In this document: positions 1 to 7,529 of the stretch, piece after piece
Position numbering within the stretch: position 1 is the first letter of the stretch
How the letters are laid out: each line of letters begins with the position of its first letter
NCBI GenBank assembly: GCA_013698095.1
Contig: JACCVQ010000232.1
Span: 1 to 48,926 of the forward strand
Direction: 5' to 3'
Length of the DNA: 48,926 nt
Source of the DNA: Chloroflexota bacterium
GTDB taxonomy: Bacteria > Chloroflexota > Limnocylindria > Limnocylindrales > CSP1-4
Notes under the pieces: model-generated
What the model was told of the DNA's origin: nothing
Databases searched by the model: none
The model's input: the letters and a program-made list of their open reading frames with translations, nothing else
Made by a program: the position numbers and the translations under genes

Positions 1-228
1 GTCTCGACCGCGGCCGCGGCCGGCCAGGCGATCGTGCTCGCCCGCGAGGCGGATGGGGAGCGGGCACTCGTGGCGGTGAACGGCGGCCGCGAACCGGCGA
101 CGCTGACGATCGATCCGGCGCTGCTGCGCGGTCTGGCCGCCGTCCGGCTCCCGGGTTCGAGCGGCGGGCGGATCGCCGCGGACGGCAGACTCGAGCTTGG
201 AGCGCAGGGCGCGCTGATCCTGGCCTGA
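1..228 (+). CDS. C-terminal end of a GH13-type glucan hydrolase or transferase (partial)
   Basis: The reading frame is open from the first base of the window to the TGA at 226-228, so only the last 75 residues or so are visible. The sequence LVAVNGGREPATLTID followed by a short beta-rich stretch ending GAQGALILA looks like the C-terminal beta-sandwich domain of alpha-amylase superfamily enzymes, in which a conserved V/LN(G/R) strand precedes the final strands. No catalytic residues are inside the window. The neighbouring convergent glucan phosphorylase and the glycogen synthase beyond it support a role in alpha-glucan metabolism. A GTG at 34 is an internal codon, not a believable start. The family call rests on a short weakly conserved domain and on context. 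Confidence 0.6.
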   Translation, partial: VSTAAAAGQAIVLAREADGERALVAVNGGREPATLTIDPALLRGLAAVRLPGSSGGRIAADGRLELGAQGALILA

Positions 229-263
229 GTCAGGTGATCGGTTGAGTCCGGCGATCGGTCGGG

Positions 264-2507
264 TCAGCCGCCCTGGTTGGCAGCGATCGCGGCCCGGCTG
301 ACATTGCGCCGCTCGGCAGCCTCGCTCGCGGCCGCGGTCGCGGTATCGCGGGCCGCCTCGGCTGCCGGGAGGTACATCCGCTCGACGTAGTCGCGGAGCA
401 TCCGCGTCGTCGAGAAGCGCCACATCGTGGATGCCATCGAGCGCCGCATCAGGTCAACCCAGGCCGTTGGCAGGCCGTCGGCGTCGCGTTGGTAATAGCG
501 GGGCACGACGTCGTCCTCGAGGATCCGGTACAGATCCTGGGCGTCGGACCAGTCCTGGGCCCCCTCATCGGGGTTCATCTCGCGTCCTCCGATGGCCCAA
601 CCGTTGTCGCCGACGAAGCCCTCGTCCCACCAGCCGTCGAGGACGCTCACGTTGACCGCCCCGTTCATCGCAGCCTTCATCCCGCTCGTCCCCGATGCCT
701 CGAGCGGCCGGCGCGGGTTGTTCAGCCAGACGTCGACACCGGCGACCAGGTAGCGCCCGATCCGCATGTCGTAGTCCTCGAGGATGAAGACCCGCCCCCG
801 GAGCAGCTCGGAGCGCGACCGGCCGAAGATCTCCTGGATGACCTGCTGACCCGGCCGATCCGCCGGATGGGCCTTGCCGGCGAACACGACCTGGACTGGC
901 CGATCCTCGTTCCACAGGATCCGGGCCATGCGATCGAGGTCCGAGAACAGGAGGCCGGCCCGCTTGTACGTCGCGAAGCGGCGGGCGAAGCCGATCGTCA
1001 GGATGTCCGGGTCGAGGGCGGACTCGACCGCATCGAGGACTGTCGGCGCCTCGCCGTGGCGGGCGAACTGGTTGCGCAGCCGGCGCCGGGCGAAGATCGC
1101 GAGCTCGAGCTTCTCGCGCTGGTGGGCCGCCCAGAGCTCCGCCGTCGACAGCGTGTCGAGGTGGTTCCAGAACGGGCCGACGTCCGACTCCTCGTCGAGG
1201 TCGTCGAGGTCGGCGTCGAGCTCGCCGGCGAGCGTTTCGCTCATCGCGTTGCCCATCCACGACGGGACGTGGATCCCGTTGGTCACGCCCCGGATCGGAT
1301 GGGGCGAGATGCCCCGCCAGGTCGTGTCGGCGGTCGCGGCGTGGAGCTGGCTGACGGCGTTTGCGTCGTTGGTCAGGCGGAGCGAAAAGCCGGTCATGTC
1401 GAACTGGGTCGGGTCGCCGTCGGCGCCGACGCCGATCTCGAGGACCTTGTCGATCGGGACGCCACCTGTCTGGGCTCGCCCGTCGCCGTCGAGGAGCGGC
1501 CCCGCGACCTGTCGGACGAGGTCGGTCGCGAAGCGCTCGTTGCCGGCGGAGACCGGGGTGTGGATCGTGAACACGCTGTCACGCCGGACCCGGTCCCAGG
1601 CGGTGTCGAGCTCGACCCCTGTGGCCACGAACTCGCGGGCGCGCTCGGCGAGGAGGAACGCCGAGTGGCCCTCGTTGAGATGCCAGACCGCCGGATCGAT
1701 CCCGAGGGCGCGTAGAGCCCGGACCCCGCCGACCCCGAGGACAAGTTCCTGGTGGAGACGCATCTCGCGGCCGCGGACGTACAGGATGTGCGTGATCGGA
1801 CGGTCGGCGTCGTCGTTCTCGGGGATGTCCGTGTCGAGCAGGATGACCGGCGTCCGCCCGACCTGGACCGCCCAGACCGCGATCTGGAGGTCGCGCCCGG
1901 GCAGCGCGATGGTGACCTTCAGCGGCTCACCGTCGCGGCCCTGGACGCGCCCGACCGGCAGCCGGCTCAAGTCGTAGTCCGGGTACGCGTGCTCCTGGTG
2001 GCCGTCGGCGTCGATCGTCTGGTGGAAGTAGCCGCGGCGATACATCAGCCCGACACCGATGAACGGCAGGGCCATGTCCGAGGTCGTCTTCATATGGTCG
2101 CCGGCGAGGACGCCGAGTCCGCCCGAGTAGATCCCGAGCGATTCGTACAGCCCGTACTCCGCGCAGAAGTAGGCGACCGGGCCGGGCAGCTCGCTGGCAT
2201 GGTGGCGGACGAACCAGCGGTCGGAGCCGTTCTCGAGGTAACGATTGAAGTCGCGGAGGAGCTCCCGAACCTCGGCCATGAAGCTGGTGTCGTCGAGGAG
2301 GAGGCTCCAGTCGACCGGGCCGGCGAGGACCGGGATGGGATTGCGGTGGCGGTTCCAGGTCTTGCGGTCGATCCGGCTCCAGATCACCCGCGTCCGGGGA
2401 TGCCATGCCCAGTAGAGGTTGTAGGCCAGCGCTCGGAGGCCCTCGAGCTGCGGCGGCAGGCGGAACGATGCACCCGGGATCGTGGGGACGATGACGCGCG
2501 TCGGCAT
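264..2507 (-). CDS. glgP: Alpha-glucan (glycogen) phosphorylase, GT35
   Basis: A 747-residue phosphorylase that releases glucose 1-phosphate from alpha-1,4-glucans using pyridoxal phosphate. The N-terminus (LRALAYNLYWAWHPRTR) is the DUF3417-type segment of the shorter bacterial/Thermotoga-type phosphorylases rather than the longer E. coli MalP type. The PLP-lysine region is clear near residue 640 (EASGTSGMKAAMNG, followed by LDGWWDEG). GGLGVLAGDH near residue 130 and RFATYKRA are further family motifs. The start is the ATG at 2507, directly before the conserved N-terminal segment. It is convergent with the partial GH13-type gene and divergent from glgA, so degradation and synthesis of the storage polymer flank one shared 261-bp promoter region. 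The last 30 residues are Ala-rich and unconserved. Confidence 0.96.
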   Translation of the reverse strand: MPTRVIVPTIPGASFRLPPQLEGLRALAYNLYWAWHPRTRVIWSRIDRKTWNRHRNPIPVLAGPVDWSLLLDDTSFMAEVRELLRDFNRYLENGSDRWFVRHHASELPGPVAYFCAEYGLYESLGIYSGGLGVLAGDHMKTTSDMALPFIGVGLMYRRGYFHQTIDADGHQEHAYPDYDLSRLPVGRVQGRDGEPLKVTIALPGRDLQIAVWAVQVGRTPVILLDTDIPENDDADRPITHILYVRGREMRLHQELVLGVGGVRALRALGIDPAVWHLNEGHSAFLLAERAREFVATGVELDTAWDRVRRDSVFTIHTPVSAGNERFATDLVRQVAGPLLDGDGRAQTGGVPIDKVLEIGVGADGDPTQFDMTGFSLRLTNDANAVSQLHAATADTTWRGISPHPIRGVTNGIHVPSWMGNAMSETLAGELDADLDDLDEESDVGPFWNHLDTLSTAELWAAHQREKLELAIFARRRLRNQFARHGEAPTVLDAVESALDPDILTIGFARRFATYKRAGLLFSDLDRMARILWNEDRPVQVVFAGKAHPADRPGQQVIQEIFGRSRSELLRGRVFILEDYDMRIGRYLVAGVDVWLNNPRRPLEASGTSGMKAAMNGAVNVSVLDGWWDEGFVGDNGWAIGGREMNPDEGAQDWSDAQDLYRILEDDVVPRYYQRDADGLPTAWVDLMRRSMASTMWRFSTTRMLRDYVERMYLPAAEAARDTATAAASEAAERRNVSRAAIAANQGG

Positions 2508-2768
2508 ACGGTCGGCATGATAGCCGCTGGCAAGTGCGAGTTCCGTCGCGATGGGTCCCTCTCCAGCCTTCCAACGGTGGGTCCGGGCGCGAGTGATCCG
2601 GGTGCGCGATCAGATCGCGCACAGCCACGCTCGCCCGATGTCCCGTTCTGACCGAGAGGACCGGAACTGGCAGCGGGCCACGCTCATTCGTGGCGAGACG
2701 ATCACGGTGGCGGATCACGATCCGACAGTCCTCGGCAGAAGCCGGTCGGCGCGTCCTACGATGGGCCG
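2508..2768. promoter_or_regulatory. Divergent glgP/glgA promoter region
   Basis: This 261-bp gap separates the start codons of the divergent glgP and glgA genes and must carry both promoters. I could not pick convincing -10/-35 hexamers for either. A short imperfect inverted repeat of GATCAGATCGCGC character lies near 2608-2620. No strong ribosome binding site precedes the glgA ATG. Confidence 0.4.
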
Positions 2769-4256
2769 ATGCCGACGCCTTTGCGGATCGCGATGATCGC
2801 CGCCGAATGCGAGCCCTGGGCGAAGACGGGCGGTCTGGGCGACGTCGTCGATGCCCTGTCGCGGGCGCTCGGCCACGTGCCGGGCGCGACGAACGGCCCG
2901 GTCGAGGTCTTCCTGCCGCGTTACCGCTCCGTGGCGGTTCCAGCGCGGACCGCCTCGAGTCGAACCGTGCGCGTCCCTGACCCGATGGCTGCCGACGGGA
3001 TCACGGAGATCTCGATCCTTGACATCGATGCCGATGGGTACCGCCTCCGGCTCGTCGATCACCCGGCCGCCTTCGATCGCGACGGCATGTATGGCCCGCC
3101 CGGCGGCGGAGACTTCGCCGACAACCCGTGGCGCTTCGGACTGTTCTGCCGGGCGGCCCTCGAGACCCTCCGAACCGAGCCGACGCACCCCGTCGACATC
3201 CTCCATCTTCACGACTGGCACAGCGGACCGGCCGCGATCCAGCGCGACGCCTGGCTGGCCGACGACCCGGTCATCGGGCGGGCGGCGATCGTGATGAGCC
3301 TCCACAACCTCGCCTACCACGGCTGGACCGGTCGCGACGAGCTCCCACAGCTCGGCCTTGTGCCCGGCGGCGGCGTCCTCCCGGCCGGCGCGGATGGCGT
3401 TGACCTGATCCGCGAGGGGATCGTCCGGGCCGACGTGGTCAACACGGTTTCGCCGGGGTTCGCTCGTGAAGCGTTGACGGCCAGCGGGAGCTTCGGGCTG
3501 TCCGACGTGCTGGCCGCCCGGGGCGATCGCTTCGTCGGCATTTTGAACGGCCTCGACACGAGCGTCTGGAACCCGGCGACCGACGCCGATCTCGCCGCGC
3601 CCTTCTCGGCCGACGACCTGAGCGGCAAAGCGGCCAGTCGAGCCGATCTTCTGGAGCGGCTGGGTTTCGACCCCGACGACGACTCGGCCGTGCTCGGCAT
3701 GATCGGCCGGCTCGATCCACAGAAGGGCTTCGATCTCCTCCACGACGCCGCGCCGGGACTGCTCGACGCGGGTGCCCGGATCGTCGTCCAGGGCTCGGGC
3801 GATCCGCATCTCGCAACCGGTTTTCGCGTCCTCGCCGAGCGGGAGCCGACACGGGTCGCGCTCATCGAGCGGTTCGACCGGGCGATGGCCCGGCGGATCT
3901 ACGCCGGGGCCGACTTCTTCCTGATGCCGTCGCGGTTCGAGCCGTGCGGGACCGGCCAGATGATCTCGATGCGCTACGGCACGCCGCCGATCGTGCGCCG
4001 GACCGGCGGCCTCTCGGACAGCGTCATCGACGAGCTCACCCAGCCGGGCGAGGGGACCGGATTCGCGTTCGACGCGGCAACCCCGACAGCCCTGGCCTCG
4101 GCCTGCAAAGCTGCGATGGCGCTGCGCTCGGCCGGCGGAGAGGTCTGGGACGGGCTCGTTGCCCGCGGCATGGCGGTCGACTTCGACTGGACCAGTGGTT
4201 CCGCCCCGCGCTATGCGGCCCTGTACGAGCGGGCGCTCGCGATCCGCCGCAGCTGA
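2769..4256 (+). CDS. glgA: Glycogen synthase, GT5
   Basis: A 495-residue ADP(UDP)-glucose:glycogen glucosyltransferase of the GT5 family, close to the usual 470-490 residues. The ADP-glucose/primer motif KTGGLGDV is at residues 19-26 after the Rossmann strand IAMIAAECEPWA. Other family signatures are LHLHDWHSG, NTVSPGF, GMIGRLDPQKGFDLL and the C-terminal PSRFEPCGTGQM with the EPCG catalytic loop. The ATG at 2769 starts the protein only 18 residues before the KTGGLGDV motif, as is normal. It is transcribed away from glgP. It should elongate alpha-1,4-glucan in the cytoplasm using a sugar nucleotide; no GlgC or GlgB is inside the window. Confidence 0.96.
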   Translation: MPTPLRIAMIAAECEPWAKTGGLGDVVDALSRALGHVPGATNGPVEVFLPRYRSVAVPARTASSRTVRVPDPMAADGITEISILDIDADGYRLRLVDHPAAFDRDGMYGPPGGGDFADNPWRFGLFCRAALETLRTEPTHPVDILHLHDWHSGPAAIQRDAWLADDPVIGRAAIVMSLHNLAYHGWTGRDELPQLGLVPGGGVLPAGADGVDLIREGIVRADVVNTVSPGFAREALTASGSFGLSDVLAARGDRFVGILNGLDTSVWNPATDADLAAPFSADDLSGKAASRADLLERLGFDPDDDSAVLGMIGRLDPQKGFDLLHDAAPGLLDAGARIVVQGSGDPHLATGFRVLAEREPTRVALIERFDRAMARRIYAGADFFLMPSRFEPCGTGQMISMRYGTPPIVRRTGGLSDSVIDELTQPGEGTGFAFDAATPTALASACKAAMALRSAGGEVWDGLVARGMAVDFDWTSGSAPRYAALYERALAIRRS

Positions 4257-4342
4257 CGGTCCCGGCAGTTCTTGTATGGCCCGGCGCCACCGGAGCGACC
4301 TGGGCGCCAGACCCGATGGACGCGGCTGAGTGGCGCCCCCCC

Positions 4343-5251
4343 TCAGCCCGGACGAAGCGCCCGGAGCAGGGCGAGAACGGTCGCCTCGATCCGTGTCCGC
4401 ATCGGGGCATGGCTGCCACCTGCGATCGTGAGGACATTGCCCGCCCCGATGCGCTCGGCCAGGCGAGCCGCCATGGCGTCGGGGATCAACCCGCCCGCCT
4501 CCGGATCGCCGCGCACGAGGCGGGCCGGGACATCAGTCGCCGCGGGATCCAGCAGCGCGGCCAGCCCACCGTCCCAATCGCCGTTTCCGGTCAGGATTGC
4601 CCGGACGGCCGGCTCGTCGAACTGGGTCAGCGCCTCCGCCTTGGCAACGACATCGCCGTACGCCCACGTCGGGTGAAGGTCTCCCAGGGCCGTGATCGCC
4701 TCGTCGACGTCCTCGTACTGGCGCTGATTTGGATCGTCGAGCATGGTCGCGATCGCGGCCGCCGTGATGGCCGGTGGATCGAGCAGGACGAGGACCTCCG
4801 GTCGGATCCCGGCGGCGGGCAGGCACGCCGCGGTCATCCCACCCCAGCTGTGGCCGACGACGGCAAGGTCGGGCCGGACGAGACCCGCCGCGGCGATGAA
4901 CCCGGCGAGGTCGGCCGCGTTGTCGGCGAACCGAGGATGGCCGACCCAGTGTCCGGTCCGGCCGTGGCCGGGCTGGTCAACCGCGACGACGCGGCGCGCG
5001 AGACCGCTCGCGAGGGCCGGGCCAACGCGCCACCAGATCCGGCTCGACGCCGTCACCCCGTGGACCAGGAGGACCGGTGCTGCCGCGAGGTCGCCCCACG
5101 CCCGCGTCGCGAACGGAATCCCGCCCGATTCGACGATACCGAATTCCGGCGCGTCATCCAGCTCCAGGATCGCGCCAGCCGCCGGGGGAAGGTCGGCCGC
5201 GGACGCGACGATCGGGGGCGGCAGGCTCGACAGGGGCGGCATGGTGGTCAC
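4343..5251 (-). CDS. Alpha/beta hydrolase fold protein
   Basis: A 302-residue single-domain alpha/beta hydrolase. The oxyanion-hole strand LLVHGVTASS is at about 61-70 and the nucleophile elbow GHSWGG places the catalytic serine at residue 135. A VDQPGHGRT strand precedes it, and an acidic residue in LVRGD plus the late GGSHAP histidine complete the expected triad. The substrate cannot be read from the sequence; relatives include esterases, haloperoxidase-like and C-C hydrolases. The gene is convergent with glgA, with an 86-bp gap that carries two GGCGCC blocks able to pair but no T-tract, and divergent from the ACT-domain gene across 80 bp. There is no signal peptide, so it should be cytoplasmic. 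Confidence 0.88.
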   Translation of the reverse strand: MTTMPPLSSLPPPIVASAADLPPAAGAILELDDAPEFGIVESGGIPFATRAWGDLAAAPVLLVHGVTASSRIWWRVGPALASGLARRVVAVDQPGHGRTGHWVGHPRFADNAADLAGFIAAAGLVRPDLAVVGHSWGGMTAACLPAAGIRPEVLVLLDPPAITAAAIATMLDDPNQRQYEDVDEAITALGDLHPTWAYGDVVAKAEALTQFDEPAVRAILTGNGDWDGGLAALLDPAATDVPARLVRGDPEAGGLIPDAMAARLAERIGAGNVLTIAGGSHAPMRTRIEATVLALLRALRPG

Positions 5252-5331
5252 GGCTCGAACGTATCACGCCTCCCGGCCGGCCGGGTCTCCCGCTAGAATC
5301 GGCGGCCCAGCCTGTTCCGTCGGAGGTCCCC

Positions 5332-5721
5332 ATGGCCAACCAGTTCGTCGTCGAGCTGAAGAACGAGCCCGGCGGCCTGGCCACGCTCGCCGAGGCCCTC
5401 GCCGAGCGCGGCATCGACCTCCGCGCGATCGGTGGCGGCGGGATCGGCGACACCGGCCACATCATCATGACGACCGCCGACGACGACGCGGCCCGGGCCG
5501 TTCTCGAGACCGGTGGCTACACCTTCATCGAGGGCGAGTCGATCCTGACCGAGGTCGACGATCGGCCCGGGGGCATGGCTCGCCTGTCGCGCGCCCTTGC
5601 CGATGCCGGCGTCAACATCTACGGCCACCTCTTCCTCGGCCGGTGGGGCGATCGGGCTATGTTCGCGTTCGTGGTCGACGACCCCGACAAGGCCCGCCCG
5701 ATCCTCGAGCGGAAGGCCTGA
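5332..5721 (+). CDS. Tandem ACT-domain protein
   Basis: A 129-residue protein made of two ACT-type ligand-binding modules and nothing else. The first covers residues 1-60 (VVELKNEPGGLATLAEALAERG), the second 70-129 (ILTEVDDRPGGMARLSRALADAG). The repeated PGGxAxL...LAxxG pattern is the typical ligand-facing loop and first helix. Such stand-alone ACT proteins usually sense amino acids, but no ligand or partner can be named. The ATG at 5332 is preceded by CGGAGG at 5320-5325, a strong ribosome binding site, and the protein begins right at the first ACT strand, so longer upstream starts are unlikely. It is divergent from the hydrolase and 79 bp upstream of an unknown small gene. Confidence 0.88.
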   Translation: MANQFVVELKNEPGGLATLAEALAERGIDLRAIGGGGIGDTGHIIMTTADDDAARAVLETGGYTFIEGESILTEVDDRPGGMARLSRALADAGVNIYGHLFLGRWGDRAMFAFVVDDPDKARPILERKA

Positions 5722-5800
5722 CCGACCGGGGCCGCGATCTCGCGGGGCGGATCGTGGCCGCCCTCGCCGCCGACCGTCCCGATGGACTACCGTTGCGCCC

Positions 5801-6136
5801 GTGAATGACCCCGCGGAGACCGATTCGTCCGTTGCCGTTGGCTCGGTGTCGATTGAGCAGATCGCCGCTGACTGGCTTGCGGCCGAGGGCGATCTCGCCC
5901 GCGGCAGCGGCAACCCGCAACAAGCCGAGGTCACGGCGCGCGACCTGAGCGCCCGCTACGACGAGGCGATCCGGACCGCCAGCCGCGAAGACCTCCGCCT
6001 CGCCTGGGAGGCCGCCCGGGTTCTCCAGGCTGCGACCGAGATGGGCTCCGAAGAGTGGGCCGGCGCCCGCCGCCTGTCCGAGCTGCTCCGCGGCGAGTAC
6101 CTCGCCCTCTCGCCGAGCGAGCCGGCGGCGAGCTGA
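5801..6136 (+). CDS. Small hypothetical alpha-helical protein
   Basis: A 111-residue protein I do not recognise. It starts at GTG 5801 and is rich in Ala, Glu and Arg. It has long predicted helices (IEQIAADWLAAEGDLARG, then residues about 45-105 containing RYDEAIRTASREDLRLAW), with no Cys cluster, membrane segment or signal peptide. The frame is open further upstream to 5597, but that part overlaps the ACT gene in another frame and is unlikely to be translated. It follows the ACT gene by 79 bp and precedes tRNA-Gly. Helical character and coding-like base usage make it a likely real gene, but function is unknown. Confidence 0.6.
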   Translation: MNDPAETDSSVAVGSVSIEQIAADWLAAEGDLARGSGNPQQAEVTARDLSARYDEAIRTASREDLRLAWEAARVLQAATEMGSEEWAGARRLSELLRGEYLALSPSEPAAS

Positions 6137-6254
6137 TCCGAGGACGGTCGTCCGCGACCGTCGTGATGGCGGTCAGTCCTGCGGCCTGAGCTCGACGAGC
6201 AGCCGGTTCGCCGGGGGAGGTGAACCCAGCCTCGTGCTACAGTCGGAATCCGGT

Positions 6255-6330
6255 GCGGGAGTAGCTCAGTTGGCAGAGCGGCAGCCTTCCAAGCTGCATG
6301 TCGCGAGTTCGAACCTCGTCTCCCGCTCCA
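6255..6330 (+). tRNA. tRNA-Gly (anticodon TCC), CCA encoded
   Basis: A full cloverleaf is visible: the acceptor stem GCGGGAG (6255-6261) pairs with CTCCCGC (6320-6326), followed by discriminator T and an encoded CCA at 6328-6330. The D arm contains AGCTCAGTTGGCAGAGC, the anticodon stem GCAGC/GCTGC encloses the loop CTTCCAA with anticodon TCC at 6288-6290, and the T arm carries GTTCGAACC. It reads GGA/GGG glycine codons. The reading frame of the downstream Rsm22-like gene is open through the whole tRNA. Confidence 0.97.
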
Positions 6331-6356
6331 TCGATCCCGCCGGCGGACCGGACGCG

Positions 6357-7391
6357 CTGCGGCTCGCCGCCCTCCGGCTGCGGACCGCGCTGGACCGAAC
6401 GATCCGGCCGACACCCGGGCTGGCTGACGATGTCGAGGCCCTGTCCGCCGCCTACCGCGCCGGAACCCCACCGACACTCGCCCACGGCTTCGTCCACGAC
6501 GAGCGCACGGCCGCGGCCTACGCCGCGGCCCGGATGCCGGCGACCTTCGCCGCGGTCGGGCGGGCGTTGCTCGAGGGCGCGCGGGCGATGCCCGGGGAGG
6601 CGCCCCGGAGCCTTCTCGACATCGGGGCCGGGACCGGTGCCGCGACCTGGGCAGCCGGCGCGATCTGGCCCGGCCTCGAGACTGTGACCCTTGTCGACCG
6701 CGAGCCCGCGATGCTTCTTCTGGGCCGGCGCATTGCAGCGGCGGGCGCGGCGGAGGGACCGCTCGCCAGTGCCGACTGGCGGTTGGGAACGGCCGGGACC
6801 GCCGGCGCGGACCTGCCCGGCGCGGATCTGGTCGTCGCCGGATACGTCCTCGGTGAGCTCGACGATTCGTCGCGGTCGCGACTCGTGGAGACGGCCTGGG
6901 CGGCCACTCGCGGCGCGCTCGTCATCGTCGAGCCGGGAAGCCCGGCGGGCTTCGCCCGGATCCTTGCCGCGCGGGAGGGCCTGATCGCTGCGGGTGCGGC
7001 GATCGTCGCCCCGTGCCCGGGCAACGTCCCGTGCCCGGTCCGCGGTCCGGCGTGGTGCCACTTCCTGGCCCGCCTCGATCGGAGCCCGCTCCAGCGCCGG
7101 GCGAAGGGGGCGGAGCGCTCCTGGGAGGACGAGCCGTTCTCGTACGTCGTCGCGTCGCGCGCGCCGGGTCGTCCTGCGCCGCGGGTCGTGCTCGGTCGGC
7201 CGCGCCACCGGCCGGGCCGGGTCGTGCTCCGAGTCTGCACCGCGGACGGTCTCGCCGAGCCGACGATCAGCCGCCGCCACGGGGCCGCCTGGCAGGTCGC
7301 ACGCGACCTCGAATGGGGCGATCGGGTCGGCAGTGCGGTCGCGAATCGCCTCGCCGCCTTCCCGGGCGTCGACACGCCCGCGGAGACCTGA
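6357..7391 (+). CDS. Rsm22-type ribosomal small-subunit methyltransferase-like protein
   Basis: A SAM-fold protein of the Rsm22/METTL17 family (PF09243-like). The motif I loop LLDIGAGTGAATWAA lies about 85 residues into the protein, followed by LVDREPAML. A late segment has three cysteines spaced C-x5-C-x7-C (CPGNVPCP...WCHF), then RSPLQRRAKG and EDEPFSYV, all typical of the family, whose members bind an Fe-S cluster and act in small-subunit assembly. There is no ATG, GTG or TTG between the end of tRNA-Gly and the conserved N-terminal helices; the first in-frame ATG is at 6534, inside the domain. I place the start at the CTG at 6357 only because it preserves the domain. An ATC at 6330 or a GTG at 6234 ahead of the tRNA are alternatives. 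Confidence 0.75.
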   Translation: MRLAALRLRTALDRTIRPTPGLADDVEALSAAYRAGTPPTLAHGFVHDERTAAAYAAARMPATFAAVGRALLEGARAMPGEAPRSLLDIGAGTGAATWAAGAIWPGLETVTLVDREPAMLLLGRRIAAAGAAEGPLASADWRLGTAGTAGADLPGADLVVAGYVLGELDDSSRSRLVETAWAATRGALVIVEPGSPAGFARILAAREGLIAAGAAIVAPCPGNVPCPVRGPAWCHFLARLDRSPLQRRAKGAERSWEDEPFSYVVASRAPGRPAPRVVLGRPRHRPGRVVLRVCTADGLAEPTISRRHGAAWQVARDLEWGDRVGSAVANRLAAFPGVDTPAET

Positions 7392-7529
7392 CCGCGCCTT
7401 CCCCGTTCGCCCTCATTGAAACGCACTAGGGTGCGCCGGGCCATCGGGCAGTCCGGCAGGTCCAGTTGTCAGGCTGGGCTCACGGCGACGGATCGAGCAT
7501 GCTGGCCATCCAGCTCCCATGGAGGGCCC

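Noticed and set aside
489..1715. Long open frame on the plus strand across glgP
   Set aside because: It is antisense to a gene with clear phosphorylase motifs; GC-rich third positions make such frames by chance, and the translation has no conserved motif.
4272..4330. GGCGCC-GGCGCC pairing as glgA terminator
   Set aside because: The stem is short with a long loop and lacks a T-tract, so I did not list it as a feature.
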